From positions 992,001-1,056,000 of the forward strand of contig NZ_CP063196.1 of the NCBI RefSeq assembly GCF_003574835.2: a stretch of DNA of 64,000 nt. The letters run 5' to 3'. Below the pieces are notes generated by a model that saw only the letters and a program-made list of their open reading frames with translations, was not told the DNA's origin and ran no database searches. Position 1 is the stretch's first letter; each line of letters opens with the position of its first letter. Positions 36,019-47,094 of the stretch are shown one piece after another. Made by a program: the position numbers and the translations under genes. The DNA comes from Thermobifida halotolerans. GTDB taxonomy: Bacteria > Actinomycetota > Actinomycetes > Streptosporangiales > Streptosporangiaceae.

Positions 36019-37506
36019 TCACGCTCTGGCCTCCCGTGCGGTGTTGAGCACCCGCACCCCCTCGAACAGGGCGCTGGGGCATCCGTGGCTGACCGGGGCG
36101 ACCTGGCCGGGCTGGCCCTTGCCGCAGTTGAACGCCCCGCCCAGCACGTAGGTGTCGGGACCGCCCAGGGCGCGCAGCGAGTTCCAGAACTCGGTGGTGG
36201 TGGCCTGGTAGGCCACGTCCCGCAGCTGCCCGGTGATGCGGCCGTCGCGGATCCGGTAGAAGCGCTGCCCGGTGAACTGGAAGTTGTACCGCTGCATGTC
36301 GATCGACCAGCTTCGGTCACCGACGATGTAGATGCCGTCGTCGACCTGGCGGATCAGGTCCCGGGTGGAGGGGCCGCGCGGGTCGGGCCGCAGCGACACG
36401 TTGGCCATGCGCTGGATCGGCATGGTCGCGGGCGAGTCGGCGAACGCGCAGCCGTTGGAGCGTTCGTAGCCCATCAGGTGCGAGATGCGCCGGTCGCGCT
36501 GGAACCCGGTGAGCACCCCCTCGGTGATCAGCGGGAACGACGAGGCGGCCACGCCCTCGTCGTCGTAGCCGATGGTGGCCAGGCCGTGTTCGACGGTGCG
36601 GTCGCCGGTGACGTTCATGATCTGCGACCCGTAGCGCAGCTCGCCGAGCTGGTCGTGGGTGGCGAACGAGGTGCCCGCGTAGGCGGCCTCATAGCCCAGG
36701 GCGCGGTCCAGTTCGGTGGCGTGCCCGATGGACTCGTGGATGGTCAGCCACAGGTTGGACGGGTCGATGACCAGGTCGTAGACGCCCGGCTCCACGCCGG
36801 GCGCGGCGACCTTGTCGGCCAGCAGCTCGGGCAGTTCGGCGAGTTCGGCCTCGACCGTCGGCAGGTACTCCTGTCCCCGCCCCACCGGCGGGGAGATCGT
36901 CCGCATGCTCTCCAGCCGCCCCTGGGCGGTGGACATCACCTCGACCGAGGGGTGCAGGCGCACCCGCTGCTGGGTGGTGGCGGTTCCGGCCGTGTCCGCG
37001 TAGAACTTCTGCTCCTTGGCCACGAGCAGGCTCGCGTCGACGTGGTCGACCCGGTGGTCGGCCAGCAGGCGGCGGCTCCACCCGGCGAGCAGGTCGACGG
37101 TGTCGCTGAGGGGGACCGTGAACGGGTCGATCTCGTAGGAGGAGACCCACACCGCGTCGGGGTGGGCGGGCTCGGGCGCCAGCTCGACGCGGTCGCTGCT
37201 GAGCACCGACGTGAGTTTGGCGACGTCGACGGCCTGGGCGGCGACCGCCGCGGCGGCGTCGACGGTCAGTTCCGTCCCCGCGGCGAACCCCCACGCGCCG
37301 TTGTGGACCACGCGCACCGCGAAACCGAGCGTGTCGGTCTCCTGGGCGGTCTCGACGGAGCCGTCGGCCAGCACGAGGTGGCGGCCGCGGATGCGTTCCA
37401 GCCGGAAGTCGGCGTGGTCCGCCCCGAGGTCGCGGGCGCGCTGCAGTGCCGCGTCGGCGAGGGGGCGCAGCGGAAGGGAGAGGAATTCGGAATCGATTTC
37501 GCGCAC
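36019..37506 (-). CDS. tldD: TldD-type metalloprotease subunit
   Basis: The catalytic subunit of a TldD/TldE protease. HESIGHATELD supplies the H-E-x-x-x-H zinc site at about residues 242-247, and the C-terminal GGAFNCGKGQPGQVAPVSHG adds the conserved Cys/Gly/His. I choose GTG 37506 (VREIDSEFLSLPLRPLADA), which matches the usual family N-terminus. An alternative ATG at 37560 overlaps the preceding stop by four bases and would add 18 residues. No strong ribosome site fits either start. Confidence 0.92.
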   Translation of the reverse strand: MREIDSEFLSLPLRPLADAALQRARDLGADHADFRLERIRGRHLVLADGSVETAQETDTLGFAVRVVHNGAWGFAAGTELTVDAAAAVAAQAVDVAKLTSVLSSDRVELAPEPAHPDAVWVSSYEIDPFTVPLSDTVDLLAGWSRRLLADHRVDHVDASLLVAKEQKFYADTAGTATTQQRVRLHPSVEVMSTAQGRLESMRTISPPVGRGQEYLPTVEAELAELPELLADKVAAPGVEPGVYDLVIDPSNLWLTIHESIGHATELDRALGYEAAYAGTSFATHDQLGELRYGSQIMNVTGDRTVEHGLATIGYDDEGVAASSFPLITEGVLTGFQRDRRISHLMGYERSNGCAFADSPATMPIQRMANVSLRPDPRGPSTRDLIRQVDDGIYIVGDRSWSIDMQRYNFQFTGQRFYRIRDGRITGQLRDVAYQATTTEFWNSLRALGGPDTYVLGGAFNCGKGQPGQVAPVSHGCPSALFEGVRVLNTAREARA

Positions 37507-37556
37507 GGTGGAAACGTAACGCTTTCTGCCGCCCGTGTCAGGTGAAGAGGGCGGAT

Positions 37557-38294
37557 TCATGTGCCGCGCCGCACGTCGACGTGGACGTGGTCGCGGTGCT
37601 GCAGGATGTCGTTGGAGGGGTCGGCCGAGGTGTAGGGCCGCCATCCGGCCGCGGCGAACCGCGTGCTCCAGATCCGGTCGTCGAAGATCACCACCGACAC
37701 CTCCAGCCGTTCGGCGTGCGCCACCAGCCACTGCGCCAGCAGCCATCCGGCGCGCCGGTTCTCCTCGTCGACCGGCCGGAAGAACACGTCGACGGCCAGG
37801 CCGCGGTAGTGCGTGGAGTCCTCGCCGTGGCCCTCGCTGATCCCGCCGGGCGCGTATCCGCCGAGGCTCAGCTCGCCGTGCACCTCGGTCATCTCCTCGA
37901 CCAGGGTCTCGGCGCGCGGGGTCAGCCCCGACTCGCCCATCTCCTCCTCGTCGAGTTCGTCCTCGGAGCCCGACCCGCAGGTGAGCACCGGTCCCGGCTC
38001 ATCGGCGGGGCCGTCGACCAGCGCGGTGACGGCCCCGGGCGGCACGCCGTCGGGCACGGCCGCCTCCCCGCCGTCGGCGCGGCGCGTGGCCGCGGTGGTG
38101 GAGGCCATCGCCTCCTCGCGGTCCAGACCCACCCGCTCCCCGTCGACCAGGACCGTGCAGTCGGGGCCCCACGGCAGCGCGGTCTCGTCGACTCCGGCCT
38201 GCCGCAGCAGCCACGGTCCGCCCACGAGCACGCCCGCGACGAGCAACGCCACGACCACGAGCGTCACCGCCGCGCCCCGCCACCGTTTCGCCAT
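37557..38294 (-). CDS. VanY/ARB_07466-like peptidase-fold exported protein
   Basis: A 245-aa protein with an N-terminal membrane anchor (VTLVVVALLVAGVLVGGPWLL). The C-terminal domain contains STHYRGLAVDVFF, matching the S-x-H-x-x-G-x-A-x-D zinc motif of M15-like peptidases, and HRDHVHVDV near the end. An acidic stretch EDELDEEEMGE separates the two. It is probably anchored outside the membrane and acts on or binds cell-wall peptides. The gene ends at the possible upstream start of tldD. Confidence 0.75.
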   Translation of the reverse strand: MAKRWRGAAVTLVVVALLVAGVLVGGPWLLRQAGVDETALPWGPDCTVLVDGERVGLDREEAMASTTAATRRADGGEAAVPDGVPPGAVTALVDGPADEPGPVLTCGSGSEDELDEEEMGESGLTPRAETLVEEMTEVHGELSLGGYAPGGISEGHGEDSTHYRGLAVDVFFRPVDEENRRAGWLLAQWLVAHAERLEVSVVIFDDRIWSTRFAAAGWRPYTSADPSNDILQHRDHVHVDVRRGT

Positions 38295-38324
38295 GCCTTC
38301 GACGATATCCGCATCCGGCCGCTC

Positions 38325-39056
38325 TCACAGGACCGTCCACAGCACGAAACCGCCGCCCGCGAGGAGTGTGCAGGCCCAGATCCGGTCCATGGTGGCCCAC
38401 CGCAGCCGCAGCGCGTGCACGGCGAAGAAGTCGTGCACGACCAGCGCGGTGATTCCGGCCGCGGCCAGCATCGCCAGCGTGTGCACGCCCGCGGCGGCCA
38501 GGCCCAGCAGGGTCGCGTCGAACAGGTCGACGTGGCCGGAACCGGCCGTGTCCGCCCCGGCGGTGCCGGTCCCGCCGGTCGTCCCCGTCGCGGGGGCCGC
38601 CGCGCCGCCGTGGGGGTGCGCGTGGCCGCCGCCGACGTGGGCGCCGTGGTCGAGTCGGCCCGCCAGGACCGGCAGCAGCATCAGCCCCGACCCGTGCGCG
38701 CAGGCCATCAGGAAGGAGGCGGCGGCCAGCTGCCACGGCGACAGGCGCGCGTCGTGGCCGTGGCCCCGGTGGGACAGGGGGCGCAGCAGGAACCACACGC
38801 CCGCCGCGACCAGCACGGCGGCGCCGCCCACCGCGAACCAGTCCGACGCCAGCGCCGTGCCCGCCACGGTCACCGCGACCGCCACCAGGGCGACGGAGGC
38901 CGCGTGCCCCAGCGCCAGGGCGGGCAGGGCGCCCACCACGGCGGCGCGGCTGCGCTCCTGCAGTCCCCGCGAGACCGCGAGCAGCCACCCCATCCCGGGG
39001 TGCAACCCGTGGAAGACTCCCAGACCGATCAGGACCCACATCTGGTTGGCGGCCAT
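38325..39056 (-). CDS. Polytopic membrane protein with His-rich loop
   Basis: A 243-aa protein with about six hydrophobic segments. The first carries GLGVFHGLHPGMGWLLA and the second ALALGHAASVALVAV, an arrangement like HupE/UreH or NicO-type metal transporters. The central loop is rich in His and Gly (DHGAHVGGGHAHPHGG), suggesting divalent metal binding. The start is ATG 39056; an upstream extension to 39119 lacks homologous character. The substrate is unknown. Confidence 0.7.
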   Translation of the reverse strand: MAANQMWVLIGLGVFHGLHPGMGWLLAVSRGLQERSRAAVVGALPALALGHAASVALVAVAVTVAGTALASDWFAVGGAAVLVAAGVWFLLRPLSHRGHGHDARLSPWQLAAASFLMACAHGSGLMLLPVLAGRLDHGAHVGGGHAHPHGGAAAPATGTTGGTGTAGADTAGSGHVDLFDATLLGLAAAGVHTLAMLAAAGITALVVHDFFAVHALRLRWATMDRIWACTLLAGGGFVLWTVL

Positions 39057-39150
39057 TCGGGGCTCCGTCCCACGTGTCGCGGACCCCCGCATCATCACAC
39101 GGGGCCGCGGCGCGGGCAACGGTCTGGCAGGAGTCGGCCACGGACGGCGG

Positions 39151-39185
39151 CGCGGGCGCGCCGGAGGCGGTCCGGCGCGCCCGCG
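39151..39185 (-). terminator. 15-bp stem-loop downstream of gdhA
   Basis: CGCGGGCGCGCCGGA (39151-39165) pairs perfectly with its complement at 39171-39185 around a 5-nt loop, ten bases past the gdhA stop on the minus strand. Confidence 0.7.
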
Positions 39186-39194
39186 GACGACCGG

Positions 39195-40643
<1,449 letters not shown>

Positions 40644-40742
40644 TCACGGGCGCGCCGTTGAGCCCGTCCCCCGCCGCCGATCATAGGTCGCCGGTGGCGC
40701 CCCGTCGCATGGGGACGCGTTTCGGCGGCGGGACCCGCCGGG

Positions 40743-42236
40743 TCACGGGCACAGTTCGTCGAGCGCGGTGGCCTCCTCCCCGACCTGGCGGCCCGGCGAG
40801 GTGGGGGAGGGCTCGGGCAGCCCGGTGTACTCCTGCCACTCGGTCAGGTCGTCGGGTGAGGACTCGGGGGCGGTTCCGGTGCCGGGGGAGGTGGAGGGGG
40901 CGGGGGTCTGCTGGATGTCGGAGGCGGGCTCCTGCGCGCCGTGCACCGCCTCGCGCACCAGTTCGCGGATGTGCTCCCAGTCGGGGTAGGCGGTGTTGAC
41001 CTGGGGCGGGGAGAGCTGGAGGGTCTCCATGTCGGCGTTGGCGACCCGTTCGGCCAACTCCACGAAGTGCGGGAGTTTGGGCTGGGGGACGTCGGTGCGC
41101 AGGGTGCTCTTGGCGGCCGCGGCCAGCGACCGGAAGCTGGTGAGGATGGTGGCGGGGTCGGCCTGCTCGGCCACGTACTTGATCAGGCAGCCCTGGCGGC
41201 CCATCCGGGAGTAGTCGTCGCTGTTGACCCGGGTCCGCCCGTACCACAGCGCCTCCCTGCCGTCGAGGACCTGCCATCCGGCGTCGAGGTACTCGCCGCG
41301 CTGCCCGTAGGGGAGGGGCTCCTCCAGGTAGACCCGGATGCCGCCGATGGCGTCGATGATGTCCTCGAAGCCCTGCATGTCGACCAGGCCGTAGTAGTCG
41401 ATGCCGAGGCCGATCGCCTCGCCGATCACCCGTTTGAGGGTGTCGGCGGCCGGGTCGGCGGCGGCCGGGTTGACCGCCAGCGTGGGGTCGTCGGCGATCG
41501 TCTGGTAGACCTCGTTGAGCAGGTCGGTGAAGCCGTGGGGGGCGGGGTAGCGCTCGGCCAGCGCGGTCCCCTCGGGGAAGGGCACGTTCTCCAGGTTGCG
41601 CGGCAGTCCGATGAGCACCACGTCGCCGCTGTCGACGTCGATGCTGGCCACGATCATGGTGTCGGTGCGCATGCCGTAGCGGTTCTTGCCCGCGTCGCCG
41701 CCCAGCAGCAGCACGTTCACCCGTTCCCGGCCGTTCCAGGGGTCGGCGTCGTCGTGCGGCTCCTCGGGGTCCGCGCTGAACAGCGAGTTGGACACGTCGT
41801 AGGCGGTGTAGGAGACGTAGCCGACCGCGCCCGCGGGCGCCGCGACGGCCAGGCACAGCGCCGCCACGACGACGCCCGCGACGACGCGGCGGCCCAGGGG
41901 GGAGGACTCGGGCCGGGTGATCACGTAGGAGTGGACCACCACGGTCATCCACAGCACCGCCACGGCGAAGGCGCCGATCCCGGCGGCCAGCAGCCAGCGG
42001 TCCTGTGTCGCCAGGGTCGTGCTGAGGACGAGGTTGTCGCGCAGCGCCAGTCCGCCGAGGACCAGAGCGGTGACCAGCAGCAGGTGGCAGGCCAGGATGG
42101 CGGCCCCGGCCCAGCGCCGTCCGGTGCGCAGGTGCGCGGCCCCGGGGAGCGCGGCGGACGCGGCGGTCCACAGCAGCGCGCGCGTCATGCTCCTCGGGCG
42201 GCTGGGTGTCTTGGTCAGCCGCCGTCTCTTGCCCAT
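40743..42236 (-). CDS. LytR-CpsA-Psr family protein
   Basis: A 497-aa membrane protein that would transfer undecaprenyl-linked glycopolymers to peptidoglycan. ATG 42236 follows GAGGAAGGGACGG. Several hydrophobic helices occupy residues 20-170, more than the single anchor of most LCP proteins. The LCP core follows: VNVLLLGGDAGKNRYGMRTD, then TMIVASIDVDSGDVVLIGLP with RNLENVPFP, and later YGRTRVNSDDYSRMGRQG with the conserved Arg/Asp residues. A Pro/Ser/Thr tail ends the protein. It is divergent from the Lrp regulator. Confidence 0.92.
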   Translation of the reverse strand: MGKRRRLTKTPSRPRSMTRALLWTAASAALPGAAHLRTGRRWAGAAILACHLLLVTALVLGGLALRDNLVLSTTLATQDRWLLAAGIGAFAVAVLWMTVVVHSYVITRPESSPLGRRVVAGVVVAALCLAVAAPAGAVGYVSYTAYDVSNSLFSADPEEPHDDADPWNGRERVNVLLLGGDAGKNRYGMRTDTMIVASIDVDSGDVVLIGLPRNLENVPFPEGTALAERYPAPHGFTDLLNEVYQTIADDPTLAVNPAAADPAADTLKRVIGEAIGLGIDYYGLVDMQGFEDIIDAIGGIRVYLEEPLPYGQRGEYLDAGWQVLDGREALWYGRTRVNSDDYSRMGRQGCLIKYVAEQADPATILTSFRSLAAAAKSTLRTDVPQPKLPHFVELAERVANADMETLQLSPPQVNTAYPDWEHIRELVREAVHGAQEPASDIQQTPAPSTSPGTGTAPESSPDDLTEWQEYTGLPEPSPTSPGRQVGEEATALDELCP

Positions 42237-42583
42237 CGGGTCCGTCCCTTCCTCTGCCGTCCCACCGGGCGCCCGGGCGGTACGGACCGGGGACGCGAGG
42301 CCCTGCCGCCCCACCGCGTGAGCGCGCTGTCATGCGCATCCAGTGTCGCGCTTTGCCGGAGTTGTTGGCACACCGCTCCCACAGCAGGGCACGCCCACCG
42401 GCGGGGTGATTTGTCGGATATGTGGATGTTACGCCTGGTTCTTTGGTGTTGGCTGGTCGAAGTCGACCCTGTTTCTTCCGCGATCGGTAGTTAACCGCCG
42501 CGGTAGCTGCCATGATCTGGCCGCAGGAGGGGGCGACGTCCGGGGGGACGAGGACGTCGTCACAGCAACGAAAGGCACACATC
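42237..42583. other. Divergent intergenic region
   Basis: About 350 bases between the LCP and Lrp-type genes, lower in GC around 42.40-42.50 kb. It should hold both promoters. I see no dependable promoter pair, RNA or gene. Confidence 0.5.
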
Positions 42584-43507
42584 GTGCTCGATGCGGTCGA
42601 CGCGGCGCTCGTGCGAGCGCTGCAGGGGGACGGAAGAGCGACCTATCAGGCTCTGGCCGACCGGGTGGGACTGTCGCGTACCGCGGTCCGGGCCCGGGTC
42701 AAGCACCTCATCGCCACCGGGGCGATCCGGATCGTCGGGGTGCTGCACGCCGGAGTCATGGGAATGGAGGTGTTCGGACACATTTCACTTCGTGTTTGCG
42801 GACCGGTGCGGCCGGTCGTGGAAGAGCTGACCCGGCGGGAGTCGGTGGTCTTCACCGCGCAGACCGCGGGGCGCTTCCCCGTGGTGGCGCACGTGCGGGT
42901 CCGCGACGACAACGCGCTGGCGACCGAGCTCACCCAGGTGCGCAAGATCCCCGGGGTCGTCGAGGCGGAGGTCTTCCGAGGCGACGAGATCGCCAAGGAC
43001 GAGTACTCCAGCGTGCGGCCGCTGCGGGAGATCCCCATCGACCCGCTGGACTGGCGCCTGGTGCGCTGCCTGCAGGTCGACGGGCGGGCCTCCTACGCCG
43101 ACCTCGCCCGGACCGTCGGGCTGTCCCAGGCCGCGGCGCGCTCCCGGGTGGTGCGGCTGATCGACGCCGGAGTCATCCACGTGACGGCGCTGATCGAGGC
43201 GTCGGCGGTCGGGGTGACCGAGCGCCTGGGGTTCGGACTGCGCTGCCGCGGCGACGCCTCGGCGCTGGCGTCCAGCCTCGCCACCCTCACCGGGGTGTCG
43301 TTCGCGGCCACGGGCTTCGGCAGCTACGACGTCGTCGGCGGCGTCACCGCGGCCGACCGGCGCACCATCGTGGAGACGCTGGAGACGATCCGCGGCTGCC
43401 CCGAGGTCAGCTACACCGAGACCTGGGACTACCTGTCGGTGGCCAAGGAGCGGCAGCGGATCGACGGACAGCCGCGCACCGCGGTCCCGCAGCCCCGGGG
43501 AGGGTGA
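42584..43507 (+). CDS. Lrp/AsnC-family regulator with two modules
   Basis: A 307-aa protein containing two HTH-plus-RAM modules. The first HTH is DAALVRALQGDGRATYQALA...LSRTAVRARVKHL; the second is DWRLVRCLQVDGRASYADLA...LSQAAARSRVVRL at about residues 155-200. Each is followed by a ligand-binding alpha/beta domain. Such tandem forms occur in actinomycetes and probably dimerise within one chain. The start is GTG 42584 after GAAAGG. The target is unknown; autoregulation or the divergent LCP gene are possibilities. Confidence 0.85.
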   Translation: MLDAVDAALVRALQGDGRATYQALADRVGLSRTAVRARVKHLIATGAIRIVGVLHAGVMGMEVFGHISLRVCGPVRPVVEELTRRESVVFTAQTAGRFPVVAHVRVRDDNALATELTQVRKIPGVVEAEVFRGDEIAKDEYSSVRPLREIPIDPLDWRLVRCLQVDGRASYADLARTVGLSQAAARSRVVRLIDAGVIHVTALIEASAVGVTERLGFGLRCRGDASALASSLATLTGVSFAATGFGSYDVVGGVTAADRRTIVETLETIRGCPEVSYTETWDYLSVAKERQRIDGQPRTAVPQPRGG

Positions 43508-43572
43508 GGCGCGGGGCGGCGCGCCGCCCCGCCGGGGCCGTCGATCCGCCCCGCCGGTCGCGCGCCGCCCGC

Positions 43573-44565
43573 TCACCCCGCGCCGGGGGCGGGCTCCCGG
43601 GGGACGTCGCGGCCGCGCGCGTACAGGCGGGCCACCACGTCCTCGATGTCGGGCTCGCGCAGTGTCAGGTCCACGACGGCGTGCCGCCGGGCGACCGCCG
43701 AGACCACCTCCGAGACCACCTCCGCGGGATTGCCCGACAGCTCCAACCACTGGCGCGGCCCCTCGACCCGCACCGTGCGCGCCCCCGCCACCTCGATCGG
43801 TCCGGCGGGCGCGGCCAGGTCCACCACCAGGGTGCGCGGCGTGGGCGCACCCGCCCGCAGCGCGTCGAGGCCGCCGTCGAAGGCCAGCCGGCCGTGGTCG
43901 ATGACCACCACCCGGCGGCACAGCCGCTCCACGTCGCCCAGGTCGTGCGTGGTCAGCAGGATCGTGGTGCCGCGCTCGGCGTTGCGGCGCAGCAGGAACT
44001 CCCGGATCGCGGACTTGCTGACCACGTCCAGTCCGATCGTCGGCTCGTCCAGCACCAGCAGTTCGGGGTCGTGCAGCAGCGCCGCCGCGAGGTCGCCGCG
44101 CATGCGCTGGCCCAGGCTGAGCTGGCGCACCGGGGTGGCCAGGAACGGCCCCAGCTCCAGCAGTTCGGTCAACTCGGCCGACCGGGCGGCGTGCGCGGCG
44201 GCGTCCACCCGGTACAGGTGGCGGACCAGGGTGAGGCTGTCGCGCAGCGGCAGGTCCCACCACAGGGTGGTCCGCTGGCCGAACACCACGCCGATGCGCG
44301 CGGCCAGCCGGGTCCGCTGCCGGGACGGCTCCAGGCCGCACACCCGCAGTCGGCCGCGGGTGGGCGCGAGGATGCCGGTGAGCATCTTCATCGTGGTGGA
44401 CTTGCCCGCGCCGTTGGGGCCCAGGTACCCGACGATCTCGCCGGGTGCCACCGAGAACGTCACGTCGCGCACCGCGCTCACCCGCTCGCGTCTGCGGCGC
44501 AGCAGCGGACCGGTGGAGCGGACGAAGCCGCGGCCCAGGCCGTGGGCGTCGATGACGAAGGTCAC
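43573..44565 (-). CDS. ABC-2 type exporter, ATPase subunit
   Basis: A 330-aa ATPase. Walker A is GPNGAGKST (about residues 49-57), the Q-loop region FGQRTTLWWDLP, signature LSLGQRMRGDLAAAL, and Walker B LLVLDEPTIGLD with the H-loop LLTTHDLGD. The C-terminal 80 residues form the extra domain seen in the DrrA-like/DUF990 exporter class. It starts at GTG 44565, immediately after the permease stop, with GGGGAG as its ribosome site. It forms one operon with the two permeases upstream. Confidence 0.93.
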   Translation of the reverse strand: MTFVIDAHGLGRGFVRSTGPLLRRRRERVSAVRDVTFSVAPGEIVGYLGPNGAGKSTTMKMLTGILAPTRGRLRVCGLEPSRQRTRLAARIGVVFGQRTTLWWDLPLRDSLTLVRHLYRVDAAAHAARSAELTELLELGPFLATPVRQLSLGQRMRGDLAAALLHDPELLVLDEPTIGLDVVSKSAIREFLLRRNAERGTTILLTTHDLGDVERLCRRVVVIDHGRLAFDGGLDALRAGAPTPRTLVVDLAAPAGPIEVAGARTVRVEGPRQWLELSGNPAEVVSEVVSAVARRHAVVDLTLREPDIEDVVARLYARGRDVPREPAPGAG

Positions 44566-44567
44566 GG

Positions 44568-45374
44568 TCAACTCCCCGTGGATCGGTAGCGGCGCAGCCC
44601 CGCGCGCCAGGCCAGGGCGGCCAGGACGCATGCGAGCACGGCCACGGCGGGACAGAGGTGGCGCAGCCCCGGCCACAGGCCCAGCGGGTCGGGGCGGTCG
44701 AGCAGGTACAGGGCGGGCTGGTAGCTGACGAAGGCCAGCGGGACCACGAAGGTCACCGCGCGCACCACGTCGCGGGCGTAGACCGCCAGCGGGTACTCGG
44801 TCAGCGCCTGCCCGCCGTAGGTGACGGAGTTGGCGAGTTCCCGCGCCTCGGCGACGAAGAACTGCACGCACGCCCCCGCCACCCACACCGCGCAGCACAG
44901 GGCGGTGCCCGAGACGAGCAGCACGGCCAGCATGGCGGCGCGCCCCGCCGTCCAGTCGATCTCCACCGCGGCCAGGGCCACGGCCAGCGCGGTCGCGCCG
45001 GGCACCAGCTTGCCCAGGCGGCGCGGGGAGAAGCCGTCGGTGGCCAGCTGCACCAGCGGCGGGACCGGGCGCACCAGCATGGTGTCGAAGGCGCCGCTGC
45101 GGATGTGCTCCCCGAGCCGCTCGGTGTTGCCCATGAGCAGGTCGGCCGTGCAGAAGGCGGTCCCCGCCAGCCCGTAGACCAGCAGCGTCTCGTGCAGGGC
45201 GAAACCGGCCAGCGCGTCGACGTGTCCGAACACGAAGAGCACGGCGACCAGCTCCGAGCCGGTCGCGCCCAGTTGGGCGAGGGTCAGCAGCGCCAGCGAC
45301 GCCGGATACTGCGCGAAGGCCCGGCACCAGATCCACGCCAGCCGCACGTAGGGGACCAGCGCGCGCTCAACCAC
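44568..45374 (-). CDS. ABC-2 permease, DUF990-like (second subunit)
   Basis: A 268-aa polytopic protein of the type paired with another permease and an ATPase. The conserved cytoplasmic block GEHIRSGAFDTMLVRPVPPLVQL is at about residues 88-110, followed by about five hydrophobic helices. The GTG start at 45374 overlaps the first permease stop by eight bases. The cargo is not evident. Confidence 0.85.
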   Translation of the reverse strand: MVERALVPYVRLAWIWCRAFAQYPASLALLTLAQLGATGSELVAVLFVFGHVDALAGFALHETLLVYGLAGTAFCTADLLMGNTERLGEHIRSGAFDTMLVRPVPPLVQLATDGFSPRRLGKLVPGATALAVALAAVEIDWTAGRAAMLAVLLVSGTALCCAVWVAGACVQFFVAEARELANSVTYGGQALTEYPLAVYARDVVRAVTFVVPLAFVSYQPALYLLDRPDPLGLWPGLRHLCPAVAVLACVLAALAWRAGLRRYRSTGS

Positions 45375-46149
45375 CCTGGCCCACCAGGCGGCGGGCCGCC
45401 CGGGCGCTCAGCAGCGCGCCCAGCGCCAGCAGCGCGGCGGCCCACACCGCCTGGTGGGCCAGGCCGCCCGGCGCGCCGTGGCCCAGGAGCATCTCCGCGG
45501 GGACCTGCACCAGCGCCGCCCACGGCAGCAGCCGCAGCACCGCGGCCACGGAGTCGGGAAACAGCGTCAGCGGCAGCAGCATGCCGGAGCAGAACGGCCC
45601 CAGCAGCCACCCGACGGCCTCCACCCCCCGGCTGTCGGCGAGCCAGAACGCGCTGAGCGCGTACAGGTGGCGCAGCCCGAACCCGACCAGCGCGGCCAGC
45701 ACGGCGGAGACCAGAAGGGCGGCCCAGCGCAGTGGGTCGGCGGGCAGGACCAGGTCGAACAGCGCCGCGCCCACGGCGAGGGTGGGAACGCTGCGGACCA
45801 GCAGAGCGAAGGCGGCCCGTCCCAGGTCCTGGGCCAGCCACCACAGTGTGGGAGGGACGGGGCGCAGCAGGTCGGAGGCGACCGTCCCGTCGCGGACGCG
45901 CGCTCCCAGCTCCAGTGGCGGGCCGAAGACCGCGGTGACGCCGATCAGCGCCTGGCCGACGAACACCTGGGTGACGGCGTCGGCGGCGGTGTAGCCGTTG
46001 ATGTGGGGGCGCGCGTCGAACACCGCGAGCAGGACCATGGCGTTGATCGCGCCGAAGACGCCGTTGACGACGATGCCGGAGAGCGTCGCCGCCCGGTAGG
46101 TGGAGTGGCGGCGCAGCCCGCGGGCGAACACCGCGCAGAAGACCCGCAC
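45367..46149 (-). CDS. ABC-2 permease, DUF990-like (first subunit)
   Basis: A 260-aa membrane protein with six predicted helices and the matching block RVRDGTVASDLLRPVPPTLWWLAQDLGR. The start is GTG 46149 after GAGGAG. The frame extends upstream to 46266, but that part is Arg/Ser-rich and unlike a permease. It is first in the three-gene operon. Confidence 0.85.
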   Translation of the reverse strand: MRVFCAVFARGLRRHSTYRAATLSGIVVNGVFGAINAMVLLAVFDARPHINGYTAADAVTQVFVGQALIGVTAVFGPPLELGARVRDGTVASDLLRPVPPTLWWLAQDLGRAAFALLVRSVPTLAVGAALFDLVLPADPLRWAALLVSAVLAALVGFGLRHLYALSAFWLADSRGVEAVGWLLGPFCSGMLLPLTLFPDSVAAVLRLLPWAALVQVPAEMLLGHGAPGGLAHQAVWAAALLALGALLSARAARRLVGQGG

Positions 46150-46356
46150 GTGCCGAACTCCTCGGAAAAGACCTCTCGACAAGGAAGGCACGTCCCTGCG
46201 GGAACAGCAGGTCCGGAGCGCCGCGGTTGAAGACCCTAGCACGCGCCGCGGGGTGGGAGGGGGCACGGCCGGAAGCGGCCGTGGTCGCCGACGACGTCCG
46301 CGGGGCGCGGCGGCGCCGGAAGCGAGGAGGGGGAGAGAAAGGGGAATCCGTTCCGG

Positions 46357-47046
46357 TCAGTCCTCGGCCAGGGTGACCAGTTCGTCCAGGTAGCAGGCGG
46401 CCTCGCGGAGCGCGCGGTCGGCGTCGCCCGCGTGGATGGCGTCGGCCAGCCTCTGGTGGTCCAGGGTGGGGTCGTCCTCGACGGCGTCGGGCCCCTCCTC
46501 GTACACCGTGTGCGCGATGCTCTCGTAGACCACCTGGGCGATGTCGTCGTACAGCTCGACGAGCAGCGAGTTGTGGGTGGCGGCCACCACCGCCTTGTGG
46601 AAGGCGAAGTCGGCCTCGATGAACGCCTGCATGTCGCGGGTGCGCCAGGCGGCCAGCCGTTCGCCCATCGCGGTGTCGATGGCGGCGAGGTCGTCGTCGG
46701 TGTGCCGCAGCGCGGCCAGGCGGGCGGCCTCCAGTTCCAGGGCGCGGCGCACCTCGAAGTTCTCGCGCAGTTGCGAGCGCTTCAGGCGGCGACGCAGCGC
46801 TCCGCCGAGCTCGCTGGAGGCGCGCACGAAGGTGCCCGCTCCCTGGCGGATCTCCAGCAGGCCGGTGTGGGCGAGTGCCCGCACGGCCTCGCGTACGGTG
46901 TTGCGGCCGACTTCGAGCTGGTCGGACAGTTCGGACTCGGTCGGGATCCGGTCGCCGACCGACCACTCGCCCGAGTCGATCTGCGCTTTCAACTGGGTGA
47001 TGACCTGGTCGACAAGTCCGGTGCGACGCGTCGAGGCGAGGGGCAC
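46357..47046 (-). CDS. FadR-subfamily GntR regulator
   Basis: A 229-aa repressor or activator. The winged helix is classic: RIPTESELSDQLEVGRNTVREAVRALAHTGLLEIRQGAGTFV (residues 33-74). The C-terminal FCD domain carries FEVRRALELEAARLA, DFAFHKAVVAATHN and DHQRLADAIHAGD with its metal or ligand-binding His/Asp. The start is GTG 47046 behind AGGAGG. It is divergent from an MFS gene and is probably its regulator; palindromes sit between them. Confidence 0.9.
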   Translation of the reverse strand: MPLASTRRTGLVDQVITQLKAQIDSGEWSVGDRIPTESELSDQLEVGRNTVREAVRALAHTGLLEIRQGAGTFVRASSELGGALRRRLKRSQLRENFEVRRALELEAARLAALRHTDDDLAAIDTAMGERLAAWRTRDMQAFIEADFAFHKAVVAATHNSLLVELYDDIAQVVYESIAHTVYEEGPDAVEDDPTLDHQRLADAIHAGDADRALREAACYLDELVTLAED

Positions 47047-47094
47047 GCGCTACCTCCTAGGGGATATCCGTTAACGCGGGAGCTTAGACCAAGT

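Noticed and set aside
36019-37746. Longer TldD start at 37746
   Set aside because: The upstream extension overlaps the VanY-like gene and is Arg/Ala-rich; conserved TldD sequence begins near 37506.
43513-43530. 18-base palindrome between the Lrp and ABC genes as an operator
   Set aside because: It lies between convergent gene ends, consists only of G and C and has no loop; more likely chance or a weak terminator.
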